Of a stretch of 64,000 nucleotides of DNA, positions 50,701 through 61,649 are shown piece after piece. The translations under genes were made by a program, and so were the position numbers. Positions within the stretch are counted from its first letter, which is position 1. Every line of letters begins with the position of its first letter. Location: the NCBI RefSeq assembly GCF_028389875.1, contig NC_084702.1:70529582-70593581 (forward strand), read 5' to 3'. The DNA comes from Rhea pennata (lineage: Eukaryota > Chordata > Aves > Rheiformes > Rheidae). A model generated the notes under the pieces. That model was not told the origin of the DNA and did not search any database. It worked only from the letters and a program-made list of their open reading frames with translations.

Positions 50701-52631
50701 CCAACTCCGCACCAGGACAGTGGCAGAGCTACTGCTCTGGACGTCTTGGTAACATGGACTATAGCTATATAGTTGTCAAATGCTGCTTTTCTATATGCAA
50801 TTTAAAGCCTGCTCTAAAAGGAGTGGCTTCCCTCCCCCCCCCAGGGATCCAGCCCAGCTGAGCCCCATGGAAGTGCTCCAAATGGGGAGGGGGACAATGA
50901 TAACCCCATCTATAAATACCTCCAGACACACCAGCGTACAAGCCCGGAACTTCCTCTCCTGCCGAGTGGGGCAGCTATAATTGGCTCCGAACAGCGGAGC
51001 TTGTCGGGCTTTACGAAGAGGAAGTGCCAGGGGCACTTGCAAACCACAGGGCACGTCCCGCTGGCGTCTGCGCCCCGGAGGGCCCTGCCCGCCCTGGCCC
51101 AGCTCCCGGACCGCGGGCCGCGGAAAGGAGCCCTCACCGAAGAAAGGGGCATTGAACCCGTGCACGGCCTCTGCCTGCGTAATTATAGCAGGCTAAGTTG
51201 CCGCCCTGGTACCGGAGGAGACCCAAGGGTATTTCCATCCCAGCAGCTCTCAGCGCCCGCTCCCCGCGAGGGCACCCCGGGGCGGTCAGCCCCAGGGCAA
51301 GGCACTTCCCCGCCGGGCTAACAGAACCCGGCAACTGCTAAACCAAGTCACGTCCCAGCTGCCAGGCCGGATCAGGCCTGTGGCCCAGGCCGCTGCAGCC
51401 AGGAAATATCTAAGAGGAGCATCGCCTTTACGCCCCCCACCCCCAGTGATGGCCACCGGGAGCCTCTTGCCCAGGCCTGCAGCTGGGGGCCGTTTTCGGC
51501 ACCCCTGGGCTCCTGCTGCTCTCTGTATCCCGCCACGTGCCTGCGCACACAGGGCTGCTCATTAACAGGTTACTCCGTCAGTCAGACAGGAGGAACATTA
51601 ACTGCCCCCTGCCACCGCTATCTCCCTTTAGTTTCATACTTATCATGGGTTTAGGCTGAGCCTATCTTAAGCTTTTCCAAAAAGGCCTTTTCTACTTCAG
51701 GAATTGCCTCTGCCGTTATCATTGCTGCTCCTTTTTCTCCACAGGGTTTCAATCATATATTCCCATTTCTCTTCTGCTGGACTCCCCTGCTACGTAAGTT
51801 TACCAAGGCGCATCCTGCTCACCTCCGAGCAGGCTGTACTGAACGGACACACCGACACCACGAACACGGGTCAAGGCATTGACTGAAGCAGTGATCTCCT
51901 ATTTGCGCGCTCTGACTCACCTTGGGGCGCTCGAACGAGACTAGTTTGACTCACCTTCACCATTCCCCCCCCCCAAGGGATGGCTACAGCACTGGGAAGC
52001 TTTATCTGCTCAGCAGAACCCCCTCCACGAGCCCCTCGCTTTAACTGGAACGAGTCAGGCTTAGCTCCCTTGGCAGATGCCTTTGAGCCGATCCCGTACG
52101 GGCCACGGCAGGGCAGCGGCCGCCTCAGAAACCCGAGCGGCGCCAAGCCGCGGCGGCGAGGCCGGCCTGTCCTCCAGCGCCCGCTTTCTCCAACGGACGC
52201 TGCTCCAGCAAGCTCCAGCTGGAAGAGCAGCGCTGGTACTACGGAAGGCCGGAGCTTGCGCTTTTGCACTTCCCCAGACCTCGTCGCGGCATCGGACCCT
52301 CTCCTCCCCTCTCCTCCCCAGCGTGCCCAGGAAGCAGCGGGAAAGGAGAGCGCCAACACGGAAGATGTCAGTGACAACAGCTCGTTTCAGCTGGGCTTTA
52401 AATCAGCCCTCCCGGGCCACGCCATCACGGATCTCCACCGGGGAGGCGCAGCCCCGGGGAGGCGAAGGCCGCTTCCCGCGGGCAGCGGCTCTCCTCCGGA
52501 AGAGCGAGCAGGATGCGGCCGAGATGAACCAGATAAGCCCCGTCTCGAGGGCGACTGCGGGACCACGGCCCTGGCGGCGGGCGGCAGCAGCCACGGCGGA
52601 GCCCCCCGGCCCCAACCACGGCGGGGCCGCG

Positions 52632-52657
52632 CCGGGCCGGGCCGGGCCGGGCCGGGC
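52632..52657. repeat. (CCGGG)n short tandem repeat
   Basis: About five CCGGG units in the CpG island on the TLN1 side. A similar shorter GGCCC tract is at about 52783-52801. Both strands could form G-rich secondary structures. Confidence 0.8.
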
Positions 52658-52871
52658 GCCGCCGCGCCGCGGGCTGCGGGCTCCCGCCGCGGCGGACCCG
52701 TCGTGGCGCGCCCAGGAAGCGGCTACCGGAGCCGCCCGCGCCCACCGCCACCCCCCACTCTCCCCGCGGGCCCGTACGCGCGGCCCGGCCCGGCCCGGCC
52801 CGCACCGCGGCGGCCCCCGCGAACGCGGCCCTGCGCCGGGAAGCCAGGGCTCGCCCCAGGGCGGCGGACAA

Positions 52872-52911
52872 GGCCCTGCCCGCGGCGCCCCGGCCCTGCC
52901 CGCGGCGCCCC
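52872..52911. repeat. 20-bp perfect tandem duplication next to TLN1 exon 1 donor
   Basis: Two identical 20-bp copies (52872-52891 and 52892-52911) of a GC-only motif beginning GGCCCTGCCCGCGG. They lie at the 5' end of TLN1 intron 1, ten bases from the inferred donor. Confidence 0.85.
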
Positions 52912-52921
52912 CGCCGCCTAC

Positions 52922-53000
52922 CTGTGCGCGGGCAGGAGCTGCGCGCCGGGACGGCCGGGACCGCCGAGCCTCTGCGGCGGCGGCGGCGGCGGCGGGGCGG
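52922..53000 (-). other. TLN1: Probable non-coding exon 1 (5'UTR) of TLN1
   Basis: On the minus strand GCGCACAG is followed by GTAGGCGG, a strong donor, at 52921/52922. This is the best donor in the CpG island and suits the known head-to-head arrangement of TLN1 and CREB3 in mammals. The start of transcription cannot be read; the upper boundary given is a guess. The (CGG)7 run at 52975-52995 would fall in the leader or just upstream. There is no coding sequence. Confidence 0.55.
52975..52995. repeat. (CGG)7 trinucleotide repeat
   Basis: Seven uninterrupted CGG units, read as CCG on the TLN1 strand, inside the shared TLN1/CREB3 CpG island and probably in or near the TLN1 5'UTR. Confidence 0.9.
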
Positions 53001-53024
53001 CACCGCCCGCTTCCCGCCCCGCCC

Positions 53025-53034
53025 GCGCATGCGC
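53025..53034. promoter_or_regulatory. NRF-1-type palindrome
   Basis: GCGCATGCGC, the core of the nuclear respiratory factor 1 consensus, placed between the two inferred first exons. Confidence 0.6.
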
Positions 53035-53198
53035 GCCCCGCCCCGGCCCCGCCCCCGCGCCCCGCGCCGCCGCTGCGCGCTCCCGCCCCTCGCGCCGCCG
53101 CGTGCGGGCGCGCGCCGCCGCCCGATGGGAACCCGCCCCTTCCCCGCCCCGCGCGCGCCCGCGCGTGTGCGTGCGCGCGCGGCCTGCTGGGAGGGCGC

Positions 53199-53206
53199 TG
53201 ACGTCA
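53199..53206. promoter_or_regulatory. Perfect cAMP-response element (CRE)
   Basis: TGACGTCA, a full palindromic CRE, about 50 bp upstream of the inferred CREB3 exon-1 donor. CREB/ATF proteins, including CREB3 itself in published work on the family, bind this motif, so feedback on the CREB3 promoter is possible. The motif is observed; regulation is inference. Confidence 0.75.
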
Positions 53207-53254
53207 TCCGTGGTGCGTTGGAAGCGACGCTGCCGGGCGGCGGCGCGCGCCGAG
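53207..53254 (+). other. CREB3: Probable non-coding exon 1 (5'UTR) of CREB3
   Basis: On the plus strand CCGAG is followed by GTAAGG, a strong donor at 53254/53255. The first coding exon at 54466 begins directly at its acceptor with the ATG, so a separate leader exon is required. The left boundary is a guess. Another GC-rich donor-like site further downstream (GCAAGGTGCG near 53680) is weaker. Confidence 0.5.
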
Positions 53255-54465
53255 GTAAGGGGCAGCGCCGGGGGCGGGGGGGGCCCAGGCGTCCGGGCCG
53301 CCGCCCCCTCCGCGGCCCCTCCCGGAGCTCGGGGGATTCGGGTCTCGGCGGCCCCCAGGCTAGAGCGAGCCGCGGCGGGGGGCCCTGCCCGCCCCCCACC
53401 CCCGCCGGGGGGGCCCAGCGCGGCTGCGGAGGCCTCGGGGGCGGCCCGGCCCCCGTGCGGGCGGCCTGCGGCCCCGGCCGGCGCTGGCTGTGGCGCGGCC
53501 CGGCGCGCTCCGCTCGCCCGGCTCCTCTCGGACGGTCTCGCTCCGGCCCGCGCCGCCCGCGAGCGTTCAGCGGCCGCCAGGTGCAGCCGGCCCTGCGGCG
53601 CGCCTGCCTGGCCGGGCTGTGCTCGCTCCGGGCCGGCCCGCCAGGCCGCGGCTGCGGGGAGTGCCGTGGCTGCCCTAGGCAAGGTGCGCGGGCAGATTCT
53701 GCCGTGCGCGAAGATGTTCCTGTGACCCTTTCTTCCGCCTCGTTTACTCTCTTCCTCCCCTTGCTGCCTGCCCCGAGGTGCGTGTTCGGCGCGTGCTTCC
53801 TAGCTGGAAGGTCCAGTATCCATGGAAACAAGGGGCTCGGCATTGCTTGGACTCTGCCCTGCTCCCCCTTCCTCTTGTTGCTCCCTTTCCTGCTTGTTTC
53901 ACGCAGTAAGCAGTGCAGTCTGTCACGGCTGCCCTGCACATCAGCTTCCTGGCAGCTGGTGCAGCAGCTATGTGTCTGCAGTCTGCTTTGCTTTCCCCTC
54001 CCACCCCCCAAGCTATGACACCTGTCAGCTAGATCTCAGAGCTTAACAGTGCTACTGGGAACACTGGCCTGACCAGTTGCAAGTCAGTGGTACAGCACCT
54101 TCAGGCTTCAGTGAAATCGTGGAATCTGTTTACCTTGTTTGCTTTCAGCAGGAGAAAGTCTGGGCCTCTTCTACTTTCCCTCATCTTCCAGCAGCTTTAC
54201 TCTCTGGGTGGAGCCTCAGCCTGATGACCTGCTCCCGCTAGGTTGACAGGGAAAGCAATGCAGGGTGGCCACAAGTGGTAGGAATAGCCTTGTTGGGACA
54301 GTAGTCGTGGACTGGCCTCTTGCATGGTGTCATCTCTGCAGCATGCTAACTGCTGTTCCTATTGCATGGGGAGCCTTTGTACTTCAGCACAGGGACTGAG
54401 TGACATCCCAGAGGAGCTCTGGTGTCTCCCCTGGGGCCTGTGGTCATTTTGGTTGTCTTGTTCAG

Positions 54466-57400
54466 ATGTCGTGCTCAGAGGAACTGGCTGTCCTGGCAAG
54501 TGAGGACCTGCTTGACTTTCTCCTGAAGGATGATATCCCCTGCACTGAAATCCCAGGAGAGGAGAGCAACCTCCTGGAAGACTGGGGCCTGCCAGAGCCT
54601 GAGGTGAGTTGTTCTGGAGGAATTGCTGGTGGGTTGTGGTCTAGGGGGTTTGGCTCCCTGCTTAGTGGAAGCTTTTTCTCTGCAGCTTCTGAACAACAAG
54701 GAGATGGATGACTTCATCAGCTCCCTGCTGAGCCCCTTTGTAGACGAGCTGGGCACGCTGCAGAGTTACTCACCTGCTGGCAGTGACAGTGGCATTTCTG
54801 AGGACCAAAGTTTGTCACATAGCCCTGGCAGGGACTTTGCCAGCAGCCCTCAGAGCTCAGATGTTGTGCAGTTTGATCACAATTACTCCCTTCATCAGGA
54901 TGGGCCTGTGCTGGAAAGTGTGAGGTCTGAGGTGGCAGAAGGAGATGTTTCCATTGACCTTGGTAAGTGGGGGTCTGTCTGTTCTAGCAACGTGCAGTGT
55001 TGTGCCCAGCAGAAGAACAGTCCAGCATAGAGTTTTTCTTCCTGGAAACCAGGCATCAATGGACAGATCCAGCCTGGTGGTTCTCTGTGGCCATACAGTT
55101 GTGATCCCATGCTGCTCAAAGCTGGCTGGCCAGTTATGTCTGTGCTGCCTCGCACAGGCCTGGAGCTTGACTCTCTTCTCTTTCCCTAGAGATGTGGACA
55201 GGTTTAGAAATCCCAACTGAGACACTGGAACAGAACTCCAATTTTCCTGTTGCTGTCGCTGTGGATGCTGGGCCCCAGTGTGTGCCTGGAGCCACCACGC
55301 AGGTACTGACTCCCGAAGGCATTGAAGTGTGTGCTGGTGGGCTCCAGCCTTTGCTCACATTCTGCCCTTCTTTCCTGGCTTGGTAACTGCGGGGGTGTCT
55401 GTGAGGAAAGTGTGATGCTGCTTTGGGAGAGCTGATCCTGGTTCTGCATGCTTTCTCTGCCCTGGGCGGTACTCCCTTTACTTTGGATTCTCAGTGGACA
55501 TATTTTGGCTGTTTTCTAGTTCGGCTTCCCAGAGCTGATTCTGACAGAGGAGGAGAGGCAGCTCCTGGAGAAAGAAGGTGTTTCATTACCAACCTGTCTG
55601 CCCCTGACCAAAGTGAGTCCTCGCTAAAGCCAGTAGCTTCCAAACTGATTCAGCATATGTGAACGCTTTAACCAGTGTGGGGATATAAAACACAGGACAG
55701 AGCCTTGCTAAGAGTATTAGCGCCTAGGTACTGAGTTCAGGGCACCATCTGGCAGGGCCTGAGAAGGTGGGATCCCTTCAAGGGCCAGGAGGATCCACAT
55801 GCAAAGCAGTCTCTGTTTTTTCAGTCAGGTAGATGCAGAGCTGCCATCCCATTAGCTCTTGGGAGGGTGATGTGATTTCTTGTGGCGGGGGCTTCCTCTT
55901 TGCTGTGCAGAGACTGGAATGGCATGGAAAGATCTGCACTGCTATTGCTGCTCAGGACATCTCCAGCAGTGTGAAGTACTTTGGCTGTAGCCCTGGTCTG
56001 CCCACAGGGATGTGGAGAGCAACAAGAAACCTGGCTGCTTTTAATCTCTCCATTTGTGACTTTGCAGGAGACAATTGTGCTATAACTGTCTTCAGCCTTT
56101 TTTCTCATGCTCGTCTGATGGCTTGTGAGCTGTATGCTTTTCATCTTGTTTATGTGTGCCTCATACTTTTGGTAGACCAGGAAACTTCTGGTCTTATCAG
56201 CAGGCCAGAGTTTGCCTTCCAGCTAGTCCAGTTCATTCTGTGGTTTGGGGTAGACAGAGGACAAAAGTATCTGCGTTACTGCCTTTCTCAGCAGGGATGA
56301 GCATCAAGATGTCCACAGGTTCTGTTAGGGCTGAATTGCCAAAACCCTGGGTTGGCTGCTCATCAGAGTGGCTCTTGCAGGCTGAAGAGCGGCTTCTGAA
56401 GAAAGTGCGACGGAAGATCCGGAACAAGCAGTCAGCCCAGGATAGTCGTCGCAGGAAGAAGATCTATGTGGATGGCCTGGAAAACAGGTACCTGCATTGG
56501 CAGCAGTACTCTGCTGCTACTGAGGTCTTGCAACCCTGGACAGATAGTGAGGCTGACCTTATAGTTTGGGCAGCAGCTCTCAAGAGGCTCAGAAAATGAT
56601 CTGTGCTCTCGTATCTTTGGAGATAGCCCAGGGCTTGTTCAGTTTAAGCAGAGTGCTGGCTTGCCAGGGCCCACATATTCTGCAGGTCAGACTAGTCTGC
56701 TATACAGCCTGGCGTCCCTGATCTACAGGGCTTACTGGTATGCTGTTAGGAGCAAGCATCATTATAGATTAGTGCGATGCTTCTCTGAGGGACGGGATTC
56801 ATCCCTCCCCAAACCTTGTGTGAGATGTCGTTTTCTGGGCTTTGTACCACCTGGTGCCAGGTAGACACCAGGAGCTCTGCCCCAGCCACCCACAGAGTTG
56901 ATGGCTGTTTTTTTTTTTTTTTTTTTTAAGGGGGGACTCTAGTGAAGTCTCTGCTGTTGTCTAACAAAACCTTTCTTTCTCTCCCTTGTGCTGTTCATCT
57001 GTTCCGGGAAGGGTGGCAGCCTGCACAGCTCAGAACCATGAGCTCCAGAAGAAGGTGCAGCTGCTGCAGAAGCAGAACATGTGAGATCTCACTGTGGGAC
57101 GTGGCAGGGGATGTGGTGTGGAAGGCTGTTCCTCTCCTTGGGACCGCGATCTGTCCCTGGCTGCAAAGGGGGAGGTTCTTGCTTCAGCCGCTGCATTAAT
57201 CTGCATTGCCTGCTTTCCTGCAGGTCGTTACTTGAACAGCTGCGGAAACTTCAGGCCCTGGTGAGGCAGTCCACAACCAAAACTACCACAGCAAGCACCT
57301 GCATTATGGTAAGTGGCTTCGGCCTCAGATTCTTTGAAGGGGTCTCAGTTGTCACCACAAGTTTGGGAGAGTGGTATTAATTGCAGCCAGTGACGCCTGT

Positions 57401-58334
57401 GCATGCCCACAGGTCAGGAGGGCTTTGCTCATGGCCTCTTTCTCCCTTTCCAGGTCCTGGTTCTGTCCTTCTGCCTCGTTCTCTCACCTAGCCTCTATTC
57501 TTTCGGGAACAGAGGACCACAGCCGGAGCTCAGAGGTGAGTGCCTAGGGGTTGAGGCATGGTTCTAGGTGAAGTGTCACCTTCCAGGGCATCTCCTTCAG
57601 AGATGGCCTAAACTCTTGGGCAACAGCCCCTCGACTGGGGTGAGCTTTTGGTTTGGCTTTACTGTCTTGACCCAGCTCTGGACTCTTCCTCAGCCCTGTT
57701 GCTGAGGCTTGCCTAGGGCCCTTGGCCAAGGGCAGTACCAGAACTGTATAGATCATCTCTCTTGTGGAGCACAAGCTGTGCACGTTTGTGGCTGTGCAGC
57801 ATTGTTTCCTTGGCCCCCCTGGGAGGAGGCAGCCCTAGCTGGATGTCTCTTCTCCTTCCCTGGGCTCTGTGGTGTCCTGTGCTCAGAATAGGACCATGAG
57901 AGTTTGATGTGTCCTGCTCTCTAGATGAGAATGATAATGCCGGCTCTACCTCTCTTGCAGTGCTGTCACGGCAGATCCGTGAGTTCCCGAACCAGGTTTG
58001 GCAGGCAGCACCTGACTTGCAGGAGGAAGCTGTGCTGGAGAAGCTTAGTCCGGAGCCTGAAGATGCCCCACTGTTGGGCAGCCTCAATCAGTCACGGGAA
58101 GAGGGGCAGAGTCCACCCAAGCCTGATCCCAGATCTGCTTTCAACAGCAACTCGTCCTCTGACCCTCCAGTGGCAGCCAGCTCTGAGCTGGGTCCTCCCC
58201 AACCCCAGGAGCAGCGCTCTGGGAGCAGCACTTTGCACTCGGCAGTGCCAGCAGCTTGGGAAGCCAAGAGGCAGGAGTGGGTGGAACATACAGCCAGTGT
58301 TGTCATCCAGCAGCACCATGTAGATGAGATGTGA
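54466..58334 (+). CDS. CREB3: CREB3 (Luman), ER-membrane bZIP transcription factor, complete
   Basis: Nine coding exons: 54466-54603, 54686-54962, 55190-55302, 55520-55612, 56381-56487, 57012-57080, 57224-57308, 57454-57535 and 57925-58334; sum 1374 nt, 457 residues plus stop. CREB3 is anchored in the ER and released by site-1/site-2 proteases to activate CRE and UPRE genes. Seen in order: N-terminal acidic/Leu activation segment (LLDFLLKDD), HCF-1-binding motif DHNY at ~110-113, bZIP basic region at ~217-234 with NKQSAQDSR, leucine zipper to ~277, one membrane segment at ~291-313, and a luminal tail with SRQIR just after the membrane and N-glycosylation sequons NQS and NSS. All junctions are GT-AG and in frame. 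It is longer than the ~371-395-residue human protein, mainly in the N-terminal half and tail. The ATG directly follows the acceptor TTGTTCAG. Confidence 0.93.
56908..56927. repeat. Poly(T) tract in CREB3 intron
   Basis: About 20 T on the plus strand, 80 bp before the acceptor region of the exon at 57012. Confidence 0.8.
57925..57960 (+). other. CREB3: Optional 12-codon segment at CREB3 last-exon acceptor
   Basis: Two acceptors lie 36 bp apart and in the same phase: CTCTCTAG ending at 57924 and CTCTCTTGCAG ending at 57960. Either can complete the split codon from the previous exon. The upstream choice adds about 12 residues ([12 protein letters not shown]) and matches the length of the human segment better, so it was used for the CDS; the downstream site has a good pyrimidine tract. 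Confidence 0.5.
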
Positions 58335-59370
58335 CCACCATCTCATCTTGCCTGTCAAGATGGTGCTGTGCACCCTGTAGAAAAGGGACAAGCAGAACTG
58401 TGTTAACAGATAATCCACCAGAGCAAATGCTGGTGGCTCAGAGGGTTTGCTGGGGAGGAATCATTTTAGAGATGACCTGTTCATATACTTTGCCCCATAT
58501 ATCCATAACAGGACCCTATCAGAGATGAGGTAGGAAACTCTGGGAACTTTTTTCCTGCTATGGCTGTTAACATGGTCTGTAGCCTTCAGTGAGTGCCTGT
58601 AGAGAAGGGCTGAGGCATGGAGGATGAAGGCACTCAGGCACCTGAGGGGCCCGATGCCTGCTCTGCCTGGAGGCAGGTGGTGACAAGTGCCCTGCCCAAA
58701 TGGAGTTGAACAGGCTGAGTCCTGTGTTTCTTACTGTATGCAGCAGCCGCAAGCATCCCTTTAACCCCACACTGTTGTCTGATTGCTGGGTGTGAGATGA
58801 TGAGCTGGATGTTCATCTTCAGTGCTCTTAAAGGGAGTAGTGCTGCCATTGCAGCAGGCCCTGCATTTCTCCCACTTCCTGCTAGCTGTTGAGCCATGGG
58901 CACAGCTCTTCATCTGACTGAAGAAGGTGGTGTGGAGTTGTTCCCCAACTGTTCATGTTGTCTCCCATCAAGCTTTCTGGGAGCTAGCCTTTCATCTCCC
59001 ACAAATCTGGGAGCAGGACTTGGTGTCTCGAGAGGAAGGGGCAGGCATTGTACCGGACTGCCGAAGCAGGAGTGGTACAGAGCGGTGGAGCTGCTTGCTC
59101 TTCTGAAAGACTTTCTGGATACAGGCCAGTTTCAGAGCTGCGTCCTCATGTGCCTGAGCACTACTGTGCTGGTCAGTGAGGCAGTCAGCTGCCTGTGGTT
59201 GCTCTCTGCAAGGCTGAGCAGAAGCACTTTGAACGGGGGGCTGGTATCTTTCCTGGAGCGCAGCTTAGCCGTACCCTCTGGAGCATCTCTTTGTCCTACA
59301 TCAGTTCTAAGCTAATGAAGATATTTGCATATTAATTACGTTAAATAAAGCATGCCCTCTCTGCAGTGTT
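58335..59370 (+). terminator. CREB3: CREB3 3'UTR and poly(A) signal
   Basis: After the TGA at 58332-58334 there are about 1.0 kb without a convincing frame, ending in AATAAA at 59344-59349, followed by GT-rich sequence (TGTTGCCCTTTGTGGTCTTGT) suited to 3' end formation. Confidence 0.75.
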
Positions 59371-61640
59371 GCCCTTTGTGGTCTTGTCAGTCTAGGACTG
59401 GGCTGGTCAGCAGAGGGTAGGGGCTGCGCAAAGGACTAGGAACTTTGTGAAGGTATCTCTGAGTGTAGGAACCCAACTTCCAAGCCCAACAGATGCTTGG
59501 GGAGTGGCCACCCTCCCCTCCTGGCCTTACAAATGGAGCAGTGACCTGGGCTGCAGAAGCACCGATACCTACTCCTGCTTTCAGTCGTCTGGGTGACCTC
59601 AGGAGAGCCCCTGGGAGCAGAAACTGCTTAGTCTTCCTTTTGGTGCACTCTCTGCAGAGGGCTTGTTGGGACACCGTGGCAAGATTACAGTGTGGTGCTG
59701 CTGTCTTTGCCCTTTTTCAGAGGTGTGCAAACGCTCCTGGAATGCTTTTGGAGAAGAATTCACAGTAAGCACCCAGAGCCCAAGCATGAAAGTTATGGGG
59801 AGCTGTGGCAACACTCCTGCTGCCGTAGAGCAGCGGAACTGAGCAGCTTCCCTTGTAGGAAACGAGAGGGAGCCGGTGTCTGCCCCCACCTCTGCTTTTG
59901 TAACCGAGGAACTGCACAATCGCAGGAAGCAGAGCAAAGCCAGCGCGGTGCGAGCAGACCCGTCCTCAGGGCCCACAAGGGCGTGAGGGGGCTGTGCCTG
60001 CTGGGCAGACAGATGGTTGCTAAGTCAGGGCTGGGTCGGGGTGCCTGGGGAGCTGTGAGCGCTTGTGGTTCTTACTGTTGCTGAACCCCGTGGCTGAGCC
60101 CTTTGAAGTGGTACAGCCTCTGTCTTCCTAGTGATCTCTCCACAGTGGTCTCTCCACGTTTGCTGACTACTATCTGTCTTAGTTTACCTCTCCTCGCCCC
60201 ACTGCTGGGCTGGATGCCCTCCTCTCCGTGGTAGGCTAGGGTTGCTCTGGTTGGGGTTGAGAGCTGTGGGGCGTTGCTTTTGTCTGAACCTGTGCTGCCA
60301 CCCTTGGAGCCAGGTGGCTTGTCCCCAGTGTCTGCCTTCCCACTGCCGCCTGAGCGCGCTCCGATTGCCTCTCCCGTGGAAACATACCCTCCACTGTACT
60401 GGGGCACTTCCCGAGCAACCACTGGGTGCCAGGGTGGCTGGAAAAGCCTGTCTCTACTTGTCCCCACCAGAGCCCAGGCAGGAGGGTCAGGTAGTGATAG
60501 GGAGCGACTGTGTTTGCCTGGCCTGTTTCTGTCCAGTTGTGTGTTACTGGTGTCACTGGCTCTCCAGAGCAGCTGCAAAGGCCTGGGACACCAGGTCTTC
60601 ACGTCCTTTTGAGGACGTGCTGCATTTTCCTTTCTGGAGTGCCTAGCCCTCGCAAACGGTTGGAGTTAAGCCTTCCCTCATATCCTCCCTTCCCAGGGTC
60701 ACTAGATCTGTGGATTGCCAGTTCAGATCTGTGACCCCAAGAGCTTGTGGAAGCTGTTTTGCTTTCCTGGCTGGGGCAAGCAACCACAGGCTGCACTGGT
60801 ATCTCCTTGCAGCCAGCTCTTCTCCAGGAAGGCAGGACTGGCAGAGACCTGGAGGCTGATGCCCCTTGGTGCAGGCAGTTAGCACGCGTCAGCCCTCCGA
60901 TCAGACGCACTGTGAGATCCCCAGAAAGCCTCTCAGCCCTGCAGGAGGTTCAAACGGCTGCTGCTCTCACGCTGCTGAGCCTTGGCCCACTGCTAATCAA
61001 TACCTCCGTGAGTCATCAAAAATAAAGCGTAGCAGTGTTGCCAGCAGTGCAGGGAGCGGGCACTACAGCTGGTGTGTGGCCAGGAGCAACAGGGTCAGCC
61101 CTGTGCTCCAGAGCTGTCTTGATTGCTTGGCCAAATGTCAGGAAAAGATAGCTCTGGGAGAGCAGGCAGGGCGCCAGGAACACACACAGGATGCCTCAGC
61201 GAAAGCATCCGAACACAAACTCTTGGCACAAGGTGCAGCCTGTGCCGGCCAGCGCAGCCGTTTGGTACAGATGCTGTGGGAGACAGAGGACTGAGAGGCT
61301 GGGGTATCTTGGAGGCCAAAGCCGGCTCAGATACTGCACTTGGGATTGGTCTGCATGGACAGTTTGGGGGGGGGGATGATTGCTCTGCTGGTCTTGGGGC
61401 TGGCGCAGTGCTGCTATTTTTCATCAAAGAGCAGGAAGAGCCTGGTATTTACGTGATAACCTGCCTCCCTGCGGGAGACTGTTGATGGCACCTTGTTGCC
61501 TTGCATGCTGCAGGGATTGGAGAGCAGCAGGCAGGTTCTCGCTGCAAGACTGCTCCTCCAGGAAGCATTGTGCCCTGCCAGCTTTCTCCGGCTGCGCAGC
61601 GGGTCCCTCTCCGGCTGCCCGCGGCCTGCCCCGGCTGTCT
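59371..61640. other. Intergenic, CREB3 to tandem repeat
   Basis: No recognisable coding exon on either strand. Several frames of 100-176 codons occur (for example minus 60072-60602, rich in Gly, Ser and Arg) but none resembles a protein family or has paired splice sites. A stray AATAAA lies at 61021-61026 on the plus strand with no gene seen upstream of it. In mammals the gene next to CREB3 is GBA2; I found no GBA2-like sequence here. A G run is at about 61365-61374. Confidence 0.5.
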
Positions 61641-61649
61641 GCTCCGGCC

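Larger units (their letters stand above)
33653..52921 (-). other. TLN1 first intron, ~19 kb
   Basis: Inferred intron between the ATG exon and the probable non-coding exon 1. I read both strands and found no convincing exon of another gene: the frames present are short, lack family resemblance and are not flanked by paired splice sites. Contents noted: a C run at 37267-37280, a 23-T run at 41993-42015, an (AT)n microsatellite at 45857-45888, and a CpG island at about 47150-47760. GC content rises steadily from about 50 kb towards the promoter. The intron span depends on the exon-1 call. Confidence 0.65.
52922..53254. promoter_or_regulatory. Bidirectional CpG-island promoter of TLN1 and CREB3
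   Basis: The interval lies between the inferred TLN1 exon-1 donor (minus) and the inferred CREB3 exon-1 donor (plus), 333 bp in all. It has no TATA box, very high CpG, several GC boxes (CCCCGCCCC-type words at about 53016-53060), an NRF-1-type palindrome at 53025-53034 and a perfect CRE at 53199-53206. TLN1 and CREB3 are divergently transcribed neighbours in mammals, which supports the reading. Transcription start sites are not visible from sequence alone. Confidence 0.75.

Noticed and set aside
51980-54018. Open frames of 254-581 codons on both strands across the CpG island
   Set aside because: They overlap each other in several frames, consist of Pro/Ala/Arg/Gly, cross the inferred splice donors, and reflect low stop-codon density in GC-rich DNA.
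60072-60602. Minus-strand 176-codon frame between CREB3 and the tandem repeat
   Set aside because: No recognisable domain, competing frames on the plus strand, no conserved splice context; kept as intergenic.
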